DNA from: CAYLNH01 sp964384625
Lineage (GTDB): Bacteria > Verrucomicrobiota > Lentisphaeria > JABSQK01
Assembly (NCBI GenBank): GCA_964384625.1
Contig: CAYLNH010000033.1
Span: 1-38,975 of the forward strand
Length of the DNA: 38,975 nt
Direction of reading: 5' to 3'
In this document: positions 23,598 through 33,497 of the stretch, in pieces
How positions within the stretch are numbered: position 1 is the stretch's first letter
How the letters are laid out: the number at the start of each line of letters is the position of its first letter
Translations under genes and position numbers: made by a program
Notes under the pieces: generated by a model
Told to the model about the DNA's origin: nothing
Databases searched by the model: none
Seen by the model: only the letters and a program-made list of their open reading frames with translations

Positions 23598-23888
23598 ACA
23601 GTTCTCCGCATTGGGGGAAGTCAGCCGTTCCCCGTTTGGTGATAGGTTGGGTACTATGGTCGATATACGCCGGATGTCGAGCCCTGGTTACGGTTGGGGG
23701 AGCGACGTCGGTTGCCGGTCGAGCACCGGTCGGCTTCGGCTGCGGCTACAGCCGGAACCCCGATATGATGACTTGGAATGTTCGAGACTGGTGAATACAT
23801 GGGTGTTTGTATGGCAGTTCAACCGTAATCCGGGCGTCCGGGACGGGGATGGCATCCCCCGACGGCAATCGTCAGAAAGAGGTTTCCC

Positions 23889-25028
23889 ATGAAGATCGCG
23901 GTCCCGCGCGAGACCGGCGTGAACGAAACCCGCGTACCGCTGGTCCCCGCGAGCGCCAGGAAGCTCGTTGCCCTCGGGGCGCAGGTAGACGTCGAAAGCG
24001 GCGTTGGCGAAAGCTGTGGTTTCCGCGATGCAGACTACCAGGCGGCCGGCGCCAAAATTAATGCCGACCGCAAGGCGCTGATCGGCAGCGGCGATATCGT
24101 ACTGCGGCTCAGGCAGCCGCCGGCCGATGAAGTCGAGTGGCTCAAGGAAGGCGCGATCCACATAAGCTACCTCGATCCGTTTAACGAACGGGAATTGGTG
24201 GAGGGTCTGGCCAAGGCCAAGGCGAACGCCATCAGCATGGAGATGGTGCCGCGCACAACGCTGGCGCAGAAGATGGACGCGATCAGCTCGCAAGCCAACC
24301 TGGCCGGTTACGTCAGTGTGATCCTCGCAGCGGAACGCTCCGACAGGATTCTGCCGATGATGATGACCCCCGCCGGCACGATCGCACCGGCCCGTGTCCT
24401 CATCTGTGGGGTTGGGGTTGCGGGGCTGCAGGCGATCGCGACGGCGAAACGTCTCGGGGCGCGCGTCGACGCGACGGACATTCGCCCTGAGACCGAAGAA
24501 CAGGTGCGGTCCCTCGGAGCGAAGTTTGTCAAGGTCGACGTCGGCAAGACGGAGTCGACCAAAGACGGCTATGCGAAGGAGTTGACCGCCGAGCAGAAAC
24601 AACAGCAGCAGGAGGCCCTTGGCCAGCTCTACGCCAACTACGACATCATCGTTACCACCGCCAAGGTGTTCGGCCGGCAAGCGCCGCGATTGATCCTGGG
24701 GTGGATGCTGGAGAAGATGAAACCCGGAACGGTCATCGTCGATATGGCGGCGGACAGCGGCGGCAACGTCGAAGGCTCCATGGCCAATGAGGAAGTCGAG
24801 ATCGGCGGCGTCAAAGTGATCGGTTACGACAATCTTCCCGGCATGGTGCCGGTTCCCGCCAGTGAGATGTACTCGAGTAATCTGACCCACATGATCACGC
24901 ACTTCTGGGATGAGGAAAGCAAGAGCTTCAACCTCGATCGTGATGACGAGATCATCCAGGGCTGCCTGCTGACGGCGGCTGGTGAAGTGGTGAATGAACG
25001 GGTCAAAGAGATCTGGAACAAAGAATAG
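23889..25028 (+). CDS. pntAA: NAD(P) transhydrogenase alpha subunit part 1 (NAD-binding, dI)
   Basis: Peripheral NAD(H)-binding component of the proton-translocating transhydrogenase, which moves hydride between NADH and NADP+ using the proton gradient. The 379 residues show the alanine-dehydrogenase/PNT N-terminal domain (MKIAVPRETGVNETRVPLVP), SMEMVPRTT, the Rossmann core GVGVAGLQAIATAKRLGARVDATDIRPE (about 173-200), and the mobile-loop region IGYDNLPGMVPVPASEMYSSNL. Starting at ATG 23889 it is the split form: alpha1 and alpha2 are separate genes, unlike fused E. coli PntA. The alpha2 gene follows after 13 bp. Confidence 0.96.
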   Translation: MKIAVPRETGVNETRVPLVPASARKLVALGAQVDVESGVGESCGFRDADYQAAGAKINADRKALIGSGDIVLRLRQPPADEVEWLKEGAIHISYLDPFNERELVEGLAKAKANAISMEMVPRTTLAQKMDAISSQANLAGYVSVILAAERSDRILPMMMTPAGTIAPARVLICGVGVAGLQAIATAKRLGARVDATDIRPETEEQVRSLGAKFVKVDVGKTESTKDGYAKELTAEQKQQQQEALGQLYANYDIIVTTAKVFGRQAPRLILGWMLEKMKPGTVIVDMAADSGGNVEGSMANEEVEIGGVKVIGYDNLPGMVPVPASEMYSSNLTHMITHFWDEESKSFNLDRDDEIIQGCLLTAAGEVVNERVKEIWNKE

Positions 25029-25041
25029 AGGGAACTGCGCC

Positions 25042-25340
25042 ATGTCGACAATGGTTTTACTGCTCTTCGTGCTGGTGCTCTCAATCTTCCTGGGCTTCGA
25101 GCTGATCTCGAAGGTGCCTTCGACCCTGCACACGCCGTTGATGTCCGGCTCGAATGCGATCAGCGGCATCACGCTGATCGGTGCACTGCTCGCGGCCGGC
25201 GCCGGACAGAGCCAGGTATTGACGACGATTCTCGGCACTGCCGCAGTGGCGTTCGCCACGATCAATGTCGTCGGCGGCTACATGGTCACGGACCGGATGC
25301 TGGCGATGTTCAAGAAGAAGTCGGGTGATGGAGACAAGAA

Positions 25341-25344
<4 letters not shown>
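25042..25344 (+). CDS. pntAB: NAD(P) transhydrogenase alpha subunit part 2 (membrane, dII)
   Basis: A 100-residue membrane component with three hydrophobic helices (about residues 4-22, 38-56 and 60-83) and the conserved PLMSGSNAISGITLIGAL. ATG 25042 follows GAGGGA. It overlaps pntB by four bases (ATGA), so the two are translationally coupled. Together with the membrane part of PntB it forms the proton channel. Confidence 0.94.
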
Positions 25345-26804
<1,460 letters not shown>

Positions 26805-26872
26805 GCAGGAGGGTAATCGGTGATCGGTGGTCGGTAATCAGCGCCCCACTGATGTCCTCACTCCGTGAGCAA

Positions 26873-26971
26873 CTGAACAGGTGCAAACTCCGAATGTATC
26901 ACAAGCATCCCTGCTTGTGCTCCGGAACATGAGCCGTGATGCTCATGATACATTTTCGGAAAGCTGTTCAG
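26873..26971. repeat. Branched (three-way) palindromic element, intact copy
   Basis: A closing stem CTGAACAG/CTGTTCAG encloses CCGAATGTATCA/TGATACATTTTCGG (with a two-base bulge), and inside that two hairpins stand side by side: CACAAGCA-TCCC-TGCTTGTG, and CATGAGC with GCTCATG. A second copy runs up to 27268 with one or two substitutions, including one in a hairpin loop (CCGTGAT to CCGGGAT). The architecture suggests a structured non-coding or MITE-like unit. No ORF. Confidence 0.8.
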
Positions 26972-27078
26972 TAATCAGTCGGGAGTAGTTGAGGGGAAGA
27001 AGTAATCAGTGATCGGTAATCGTTGATCGGTGGTCGGTAATCAGCGCCCCACTGATGTCCTCACTCCGTGAGCAACTG

Positions 27079-27178
27079 NNNNNNNNNNNNNNNNNNNNNN
27101 NNNNNNNNNNNNNNNNNNNNNNNNNNNNNNNNNNNNNNNNNNNNNNNNNNNNNNNNNNNNNNNNNNNNNNNNNNNNNN
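27079..27178. other. Assembly gap, 100 N
   Basis: Exactly 100 N, a conventional filler length, placed inside the 203-bp repeat. The true length is unknown. Any ORF crossing it is meaningless. Confidence 0.99.
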
Positions 27179-27317
27179 TGCAAACTCCGAATGTATCACA
27201 AGCATCCCTGCTTGTGCTCCGGAACATGAGCCGGGATGCTCATGATACATTTTCGGAAAGCCGTTCAGTAAAGAGCAATCAATCGGGGATACGTAGACAG
27301 GATTTGCAGAGAGGATG

Positions 27318-27360
27318 AAAGGGCGGATCGGCCAAACGGCTGACCCGCCCTTTCTCTATT
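27318..27360 (+). terminator. Intrinsic terminator downstream of pntB
   Basis: AAAGGGCGG (27318-27326) pairs with CCGCCCTTT (27345-27353), extended inward by TCGGCC/GGCTGA with one G-T pair and one mismatch. TTTCTCTATT follows. It is the first good terminator after pntB, about 510 bp (plus the gap) downstream, so the repeats are probably transcribed. Confidence 0.75.
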
Positions 27361-27370
27361 CGGTGTCGAG

Positions 27371-27625
27371 GCAAGTGCTCGACGAATCACGTTTCGCCGT
27401 CGATGTCAGCAGATCCCGCACCCTTGCGGTGCGGAGTTTCAGGATCAGTCACCTACAGAAATGGGGCCCCACCCATCGCTCCTTTTCCGGCCATCCCCCA
27501 GCACCTGGGGGATGGCCGGAAAAGGAGGGGGGCATTGCGCAGTTGCAGGTGACTTATCCTCAGGTGCCACAGAGCGAGCCGTGCGGGATGCAGAAGGCAT
27601 GGAACGGGGCAGGTCGAGCACTTGC
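27371..27625. repeat. Long imperfect fold-back element with a 23-bp perfect core stem
   Basis: Core arms 27479-27501 and 27505-27527 (CTCCTTTTCCGGCC... and its complement) pair perfectly over 23 bp with a three-base loop. Further pairs nest outward: TCACCT/AGGTGA with neighbouring GGAT/ATCC, GATCCCGCAC/GTGCGGGATG, and GCAAGTGCTCGAC (27371-27383) with GTCGAGCACTTGC (27613-27625). All are centred near 27500. No transposase or ORF is present. It may be a MITE-like relic or encode a highly structured RNA. Confidence 0.8.
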
Positions 27626-27738
27626 ATATCGAGCCTGACGACCGGGTTTGAGCAGTTTGACAGGTCCCGGGCTGGCCCGTATGGTTTACACGCCCCGGAA
27701 CACGAAACCTGTGCTCACTTCTGTGAGGGAGAACCACG

Positions 27739-29898
27739 ATGGATTGTCCAACCGTTTCGTCGACCATTGACGAGGTCACTGTCTACCGCCAGGGAGCCCG
27801 TATTCGCCGCGTCGCCACCCTTGCCCGCGAAAACGGCTCCTTTCCCGAAAGTATCTTGCTGGATGACCTGCCTCCCTGTCTTGAGGACGACAGCGTCCGC
27901 GTCAAGATCGAGCCGCCAACGGCCGGCGTGAGTGTGCCGATCGCCGGCGACCTGAAGATCCAACTGCTGGTCAGGGAAGACGCCGAGAAGGCGGAACCCG
28001 ACAAGTCGCGAGCGGATGAACTACAGGCGTTGTACGACAAGCAGAATGCCATGCAGGAGAAGAGCTCGGCGTTGTCGGCGGCGATCGACGAACTTGAGAG
28101 CCCCAGCATTCCCGAACGGCCGACGCCGGGAAACGCGACCGAACCGATGCCGTCGCCGACCGCTGCCTGTCTGGCGTTAACGCGTTTCATGCAGGAACAG
28201 TACCACGCGTTGAAGGAAGAGAAGAGCAAGCTGGACGAGGACCTGATTGAGCTGCAGGAGGAAATCAACCACCTTCAATATACGATCAACCAGGAGAGCA
28301 ATGTCCCGAGTCTGAAGCCACAGGAACTGCGGAAGGGCATTGCCGTCCGGCTTCGGGACATCAAGGCGGAGGCCGCCGAAGCGCGTGTTGTCATTGAATA
28401 CATGGTTCCCGGCGCACGCTGGAGCCCGAACTACAGCCTGAAGATCGACAGCAAGAACGAGAAGGCGCGACTGGACCTGCGAGCACTGATCTCACAGGCG
28501 ACCGGCGAGGACTGGGACGGCGTGGCGCTGAAACTGTCGACGGCCCTGCCGCAGCAGTGGACGGAACTGCCGGAACTGCAGAGCCGGAGGATCGGCCGCA
28601 AGCAGCCGCCACCGCGGAAACGCGGCTGGCGCGCCCCGCCGGAAGGTGCCGAGGCGTTATTCGACGACTACAACGCATTTCAGTCGGCAGTTCCCGCGCC
28701 AGGTGCTTTGCGTGAAGTCGATGAGATCACATCCGTCGGCGACCCCAGCAGCGTCCTGGGCGGTGCGGTCAAGCAGGAGGACTTTCTCGACGACGTGGCA
28801 ATGGAAATCTGCGCCGAGGAAGAGGGTGCGGAGATGATGAAATCCATGGCGATGCCGGAAGCCGAGCCGATGCCGGTGATGGCCGCACCCATGGAGGCCG
28901 GCGAGCCGCCGCCGGCGCCGGCAGCCAAGCGGAAGAAATCCGCCAGTCGCAGCAAACCAATGCGGACCGAGGCATTTGCCCGCGGCATGGCGGCGCCCGG
29001 CGGCGGGGGCGCCATGGACATGGCTCTGGAAGCCGAGCCGGAACTCGTGCCCGTGGCCGACCTGATGAACTACAACTGCCTGCGCATGGCCGGCGCCCAG
29101 GAAGCTAACGCCGGCAAGCTGAAGGCCTCCTCACTGGCGCAATACCCCGGCGCCCCGAGCCGGGCAATCCAGGCGATGAACCAGGCGCATTCATTGGCTT
29201 GTTCCTGCCTGGACCTGCCGGCCAAACACTTCGAACCGTATTCGCCCGATGGTTTCGACTACGCCTACATCTGCAACACGCCGGTCGATGTGCCGTCGCG
29301 GGACAAGTTCACCACCGTTCCGGTCAGCACCCAGCAGGTCGACATCAAGATTCGGTATGTCGTGGTCCCACGCGAGGCAACCGAGGTCTTCCGCGTTGCA
29401 AAGGTGAAGAACGCGTTGAAGAACCCGTTGCTGCCGGGACCGATTGATCTGTATCTCGACGGCGACTTCTTCATCACCAACAGTCTCGAGGTCGTCGCCC
29501 CGAAGGGTTACGTCGATCTCGGCCTGGGCGTTGACGAAGCGATCAAGGTCGCGCGGAACACCTTCTTCGAAGAGGAATCCGGCGGCATGCTGAAAGGCCG
29601 GCTCGTGCTGCATCACACGATCAAGATCGAAGTGATCAACAACCTGCCGCGCGACATCGACCTGGACGTCCGCGAGCGCGTACCCGCCACGGTCGACGAC
29701 GAAGAGGACATCGAGGTCACGATCCACGATGTCGCCCCGGCGTGGAAGGAGTACAAGGAACCACCCGAGCATCTGCGCGGCAGGTACCAGTGGAGCATCC
29801 GCGTCGCTGCCGGCGAGAAGACAAACCTCGAGGCCGGTTACGACATCAAGATCGCCGCCAAGCATGAGATTGTCGGCGGCAATCGGAGGGAGGTGTAA
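27739..29898 (+). CDS. MuiA-like DUF4140/DUF4139 coiled-coil protein (long paralogue)
   Basis: A 719-residue protein. The N-terminal DUF4140-type beta domain contains IDEVTVYRQGARIRRVATL (about residues 9-28). A coiled coil follows (about 85-185, KSKLDEDLIELQEEINHLQ). The DUF4139-type domain begins near EARVVIEYMVPGARWSPNYSLKID (about 218) and runs to the C terminus, interrupted by a low-complexity Ala/Pro/Glu/Met insertion (about 355-440). These are the domains of 'mucoidy inhibitor A' family proteins, whose biochemical role is unclear. There is no signal peptide, so it is probably cytoplasmic, unlike many family members. GAGGGAG precedes ATG 27739. The paralogue starts two bases after its stop. 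Confidence 0.82.
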   Translation: MDCPTVSSTIDEVTVYRQGARIRRVATLARENGSFPESILLDDLPPCLEDDSVRVKIEPPTAGVSVPIAGDLKIQLLVREDAEKAEPDKSRADELQALYDKQNAMQEKSSALSAAIDELESPSIPERPTPGNATEPMPSPTAACLALTRFMQEQYHALKEEKSKLDEDLIELQEEINHLQYTINQESNVPSLKPQELRKGIAVRLRDIKAEAAEARVVIEYMVPGARWSPNYSLKIDSKNEKARLDLRALISQATGEDWDGVALKLSTALPQQWTELPELQSRRIGRKQPPPRKRGWRAPPEGAEALFDDYNAFQSAVPAPGALREVDEITSVGDPSSVLGGAVKQEDFLDDVAMEICAEEEGAEMMKSMAMPEAEPMPVMAAPMEAGEPPPAPAAKRKKSASRSKPMRTEAFARGMAAPGGGGAMDMALEAEPELVPVADLMNYNCLRMAGAQEANAGKLKASSLAQYPGAPSRAIQAMNQAHSLACSCLDLPAKHFEPYSPDGFDYAYICNTPVDVPSRDKFTTVPVSTQQVDIKIRYVVVPREATEVFRVAKVKNALKNPLLPGPIDLYLDGDFFITNSLEVVAPKGYVDLGLGVDEAIKVARNTFFEEESGGMLKGRLVLHHTIKIEVINNLPRDIDLDVRERVPATVDDEEDIEVTIHDVAPAWKEYKEPPEHLRGRYQWSIRVAAGEKTNLEAGYDIKIAAKHEIVGGNRREV

Positions 29899-29900
29899 TC

Positions 29901-31457
29901 ATGGCGGAAGCAACGAAAATCGATGTTCCGGTGAAAGAAGTAACCTTGATGGAAGACCGCGCCCGCGTCACCCGGCGAGCCAAAGTGGAACTGCCGGCCG
30001 GCGTCTCCAGCGTGCGGATCGATGGACTCGCCATGGTCGTCGCCGACAAGACGCTGCAGGGCCGCGTCGTCGGGGCGGACGACGGCTCCGTGGTGCTCTC
30101 GGCCAAAGTCCAAAGGGAGCACCATGAGATCCAGAGTGTTGACGAAAAGGACTACAACAAACTGCAGCGCAAACTGCGCGACCTGCACCGGCAGTACGGA
30201 CTGCTGCAGGAGCGGCTCGACCGCTGCAGCAGCGAACGCTACGCCCTGGACGAACTCGGACGCCGCGCGCTGCGCGAGATGGCGATCGATGCGTCCTGGG
30301 GCAAGGACGAAGCTGACGCCTGGGAACGCGACTTGGACAGTATTCGCGGCCAGAGCTTCGGCCTCGTGGACCAACGCCTCAAAGGCCAGGCCGAGATGCG
30401 GCAGCTGCAGGAGAAGATCAACCGACTCACGCAGGAGATTGCGGCGACCAACCTGACGACCCAGGAGTTCAACTGCTGGATCGAAGCGAGTGTCGACGTG
30501 AAGACGGAAGGAAACGTCAAGCTCGAATTCGAGTATGTCGTCCCCGCCGCGTGTTGGCGTCCGTGTCACACGGCAACGCTCGTGCAGGATCCTGAGGGAT
30601 CCCGGGTCGAGATCGAAGCCGAAGCCTGTGTCTGGCAATGCACCGGCGAAAACTGGGATGACGTCCAGCTCTACTTCTCCACTCAGCGGCCGTCACTTGG
30701 TATCGAGCCGCCTGAGCTGGACGAGGATATCCTGCGCGTTCAGAAGAAGCCGGACAAGATCGAGGTCCAGGTCCGCGACCAGGAGATCCAGACTGCCGGC
30801 ATGGGCCAGACGCAGCAGTCGCAGGATATGCCCGGCATCGATGACGGCGGCGAAGCGCTGAACCTAAAGGGGGCGGCACTCGCCAGTGTCCCCAGTGACG
30901 GGTTCCCATACCGCGTCACCATGTTCACCATGACCGCTTCAGCGCAAGTCGATCTCGTCTGCATGCCGGAACTCGTGGAGTGCGCCATCCTGCGCAGCGA
31001 ACAGCCGAATGAAGGGACGACCCCGCTGCTCGCGGGGCCCGTAGACCTGATCCGCGACAGCGGCAAAGTCGGGCGGACGGAACTGTCGTTCGTGGCGCCC
31101 AACGAGACCTTCAAGCTCGGCTGGGGCCCGGATCCGGAAATCCGCATCAACCGTTGGCATGCCGAGGACGAAAGCAAGGCCAAGATGCTGTCGTCTTGGG
31201 CAGAAGAGAAGAAGAAGACCAAGATCCGCCTGAGCAACATCGGCGCCGAGCCGAAGACCATCAAGCTGTCAGAACGCATCCCGGTCTCCGAGATCGAACA
31301 GGTCGAGATCAACTATCACGCCGATGAGTCCACCGATAAGCAGAAGCCGGACGAGAACGGCATTATCACCTGGGACATCAAGCTCGAACCGTTCGGTCGT
31401 GCCTCCTGTGATTTCGCCTTCACCGTCCGCAAGAAGAAATCGGTGGAAGGAATCTAG
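29901..31457 (+). CDS. MuiA-like DUF4140/DUF4139 coiled-coil protein (short paralogue)
   Basis: A 518-residue paralogue of the preceding protein with the same order: DUF4140-like start VKEVTLMEDRARVTRRAKVELPAGVSSVRIDGL, coiled coil (about 85-195, with LRDLHRQYGLLQERLDR and MRQLQEKINRLTQEI), then a DUF4139-like domain beginning LEFEYVVPAACWRPCHTATL (about 212) and ending WDIKLEPFGRASCDFAF. It lacks the long low-complexity insertion and a signal peptide. The two genes are adjacent (AATC ATG right after the upstream stop) and probably form a hetero-oligomer; that is inference. Its stop codon shares CTAG with that of the convergent oligogalacturonate lyase gene. Confidence 0.82.
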   Translation: MAEATKIDVPVKEVTLMEDRARVTRRAKVELPAGVSSVRIDGLAMVVADKTLQGRVVGADDGSVVLSAKVQREHHEIQSVDEKDYNKLQRKLRDLHRQYGLLQERLDRCSSERYALDELGRRALREMAIDASWGKDEADAWERDLDSIRGQSFGLVDQRLKGQAEMRQLQEKINRLTQEIAATNLTTQEFNCWIEASVDVKTEGNVKLEFEYVVPAACWRPCHTATLVQDPEGSRVEIEAEACVWQCTGENWDDVQLYFSTQRPSLGIEPPELDEDILRVQKKPDKIEVQVRDQEIQTAGMGQTQQSQDMPGIDDGGEALNLKGAALASVPSDGFPYRVTMFTMTASAQVDLVCMPELVECAILRSEQPNEGTTPLLAGPVDLIRDSGKVGRTELSFVAPNETFKLGWGPDPEIRINRWHAEDESKAKMLSSWAEEKKKTKIRLSNIGAEPKTIKLSERIPVSEIEQVEINYHADESTDKQKPDENGIITWDIKLEPFGRASCDFAFTVRKKKSVEGI

Positions 31458-32584
31458 GACTCGAGCTCCGGCAGCGACTCGAAGTCCGGGATGTCGACCA
31501 GGTAGACCTGGCCGTAGCCCGTGTGGTCGGACGTGTACAGCACCTGCTTGCCGTCCGCGGAGAAGCGTGGGTGGACGTGCGTGCGCTGAATGTGCCGACT
31601 GCAGCGATGATTCGTCAGGATGCGCGGCTGGCTGAAGTGATCCCCCTCCCGCCGCCACAACAGGACGTACGGCGTTTGCCCACCACTACCATCGCCGACG
31701 ATCAGGTCGCGCGTGTTGCTGAAGAAGTGATTCGAGCTCCACGAGAACTCCGGCTCGAACTGCTCGGTGTTGTCATGCCGGATGAACCCGAACGCATGGC
31801 CTTTCATCGAGTGTCCGTGGTAACCAAGCGTCTCGCCGTCGCTAAGCCAGTACTCGTGACCGAGGGCCTCTTCCGGTTCCTGTTCGCGGATCTTCCAGGC
31901 CTCACCGGTGTCGGCATTCAGCCCCCACATCCGTTGGGCAACCAGGTTCCAGGGGCCTTCATGACAGAACGAAAGGAGGTCCTTTCGGGTTGGTGACGTG
32001 TTCACATGGGTGATCCAATTGTCTTCCTCGTGCACGACTTCTGTCTTGGCGCTGTCGACACAGACGCGGAGGATCTGACAGTGCGGGTGAACTTCGAACA
32101 ACTCGCGGAAACCAACGTACCCGGTGCCGAGCGCCAACGGGAAGTCGACCTTCGACTTGTCAGTGGTCGCCATGTAGATGTGTTGGCCGTCAGCGGCGAC
32201 ACTGAATGAGCCAGCGGAGACCGGGTCGGCCACGGTGTGCAGCACACGCTCATCGCTGCTCTCTAGGGCGACAGCGCGCAACTCTGGTCCGCGGCGGAAG
32301 TAGGCCTCATCCCTTTGTGGATTGAGGAACGTGCCTTGATAGCCGCGCTTATCGGAGTCGGTGATCTGCATGATCTCGCCGGACTCAAGCTCCATAGAAA
32401 ACAGGTTCGACCGGTTCTCGCGATCTGATTGGAATAACAGTTTCCTGCCTTCATCCCACCAACCGTTGTTGGTGAAGTAGAGGTGGTTGGAGTGTCCCTT
32501 CCAGTTCGTTAGCTGCTTGACCGGGATGCCGGTGTGGCGGTCCGCTTCGATCTTGACTTCACTGGGGTAGTTCTTGCGTGCCAT
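31454..32584 (-). CDS. ogl: Oligogalacturonate lyase (PL22-type)
   Basis: Cleaves short unsaturated oligogalacturonates from pectin by beta-elimination, in the cytoplasm; the 376-residue length and seven-bladed-propeller look fit PL22. Key residues known from the Yersinia enzyme are visible with conserved spacing: His243 in GHEYW (catalytic His), His286 in SSNHFF, and the Mn-site trio Gln333, His336 and His338 in QRTHVHPRF. There is no signal peptide, as expected. AGGTGG precedes ATG 32584. It is last in a minus-strand run with the metallo-hydrolase 27 bp upstream, and its 3' end overlaps the MuiA-like gene by four bases. Confidence 0.93.
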   Translation of the reverse strand: MARKNYPSEVKIEADRHTGIPVKQLTNWKGHSNHLYFTNNGWWDEGRKLLFQSDRENRSNLFSMELESGEIMQITDSDKRGYQGTFLNPQRDEAYFRRGPELRAVALESSDERVLHTVADPVSAGSFSVAADGQHIYMATTDKSKVDFPLALGTGYVGFRELFEVHPHCQILRVCVDSAKTEVVHEEDNWITHVNTSPTRKDLLSFCHEGPWNLVAQRMWGLNADTGEAWKIREQEPEEALGHEYWLSDGETLGYHGHSMKGHAFGFIRHDNTEQFEPEFSWSSNHFFSNTRDLIVGDGSGGQTPYVLLWRREGDHFSQPRILTNHRCSRHIQRTHVHPRFSADGKQVLYTSDHTGYGQVYLVDIPDFESLPELES

Positions 32585-32610
32585 GGTTTGCCACCTGCTG
32601 GATTGACGAC

Positions 32611-33420
32611 CTAAGCAATCACTCGTTCGCCGTGCTGTGGAATCAGAACTTCGAGATCCGGGTATTTCACTTCCATGTAGGCCCGAAACAACTCCGGGTC
32701 TTCGGTGTTGCCGTCGAACATATCGAAGTGTCCCGGCACCGTCAGACGCGGACCGATCGCTCCCGCCAGGTCCGCTGCTTCCTGGTAGGTCATGTTGCCG
32801 ATACAGCCGCGAGCAAACCGCTCGGCGTCCCGACCGTTGATCGGCAGCATCATCACATCCGGCGCCAGATCGCGAAGCTTGGCATGGATGCCTTCGTACA
32901 GGCAGGTATCACCGGCGTGGTAGACTCGACAGCCATCGGCCTCGATGACAAATCCCAAGTGAGGGTGGACACCCGTTTTCGGATCTGCTTCGAGGAACTC
33001 ATGGGCGGACGCGACGGCCGTTACCCTGATGCCGTCCATCTCGAACGACCGGCCATCGTCCATGCCGATGAAGCGATCCGCTGGTATGCCCAGTGACTCG
33101 GCGAGATCCGCCACATGCAACTCGGAGCACACAAAATTCGCGTTGGGCGATGCCGTTGCGATCGGCGGCCACACTTCACGGTTGATGTGGTCGTAGTGAT
33201 CATGCGTACCGAAGACCAGGAAGGCATTCTCGAGTTCCTCCGGCTTCAGCAACGGCGCCACATTCCGGCGTGGATTCTCACTCAGGAATGGGTCAAGGTA
33301 CAGGACCTTGTCCCGCAGTTTCAGTACGTAGCTCTGTTGTCCGAGCCACCAGAACGCGCACTTGCCGGCCGGCGCTTCGCACGCGTTGATATCGTCGATC
33401 AGCTGTTGATTCGTCTGCAT
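32611..33420 (-). CDS. Metallo-beta-lactamase-fold hydrolase (UlaG-like)
   Basis: A 269-residue cytoplasmic protein. The metal motif THDHYDH gives His73, His75, Asp77 and His78. Further ligands are SAHEF, YHAGDT and the final PQHGE. It resembles the UlaG branch (L-ascorbate-6-phosphate lactonase) and related MBL proteins, so a sugar-acid lactonase role beside a pectin lyase is attractive, but the substrate cannot be proven. GAGGAAC precedes ATG 33420. It lies 26 bp upstream of the oligogalacturonate lyase start and is probably co-transcribed with it. Confidence 0.85.
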   Translation of the reverse strand: MQTNQQLIDDINACEAPAGKCAFWWLGQQSYVLKLRDKVLYLDPFLSENPRRNVAPLLKPEELENAFLVFGTHDHYDHINREVWPPIATASPNANFVCSELHVADLAESLGIPADRFIGMDDGRSFEMDGIRVTAVASAHEFLEADPKTGVHPHLGFVIEADGCRVYHAGDTCLYEGIHAKLRDLAPDVMMLPINGRDAERFARGCIGNMTYQEAADLAGAIGPRLTVPGHFDMFDGNTEDPELFRAYMEVKYPDLEVLIPQHGERVIA

Positions 33421-33446
33421 GGTTGTTCCTCAAGCTCTCCCAGATT

Positions 33447-33471
33447 CCGTAATCCTGTCCTTAATCCTGTC
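33447..33471. repeat. AATCCTGTCC short tandem repeat
   Basis: AATCCTGTCCTT then AATCCTGTCCTA, two units just downstream of the four-helix-bundle gene on its strand. The same string occurs as its complement GGACAGGATTAAGG at 34416-34429 and, with one change, at 34310-34322, so it flanks the gene on both sides. Confidence 0.75.
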
Positions 33472-33497
33472 CTAGATCGATTCCTCGTCAGTAGGCG

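Larger units (their letters stand above)
26821..27268. repeat. 203-bp direct repeat interrupted by the scaffold gap
   Basis: The sequence from 26821 repeats from 27024 with a 203-bp offset: GATCGGTGGTCGG, then CAGCGCCCCACTGATG and the CACTCCGTGAGCAACTG block. After the Ns the second copy resumes at TGCAAACTCC, six bases later in the unit. Each unit carries a GATCGGT/AATCAGT microsatellite and a structured palindrome. If the gap stands for a single missing join it is only six bases; if more units exist it is 203n + 6. Confidence 0.88.

Noticed and set aside
27006..27227. Open frames crossing the N gap
   Set aside because: They contain a run of unknown residues produced by the filler and carry no information.
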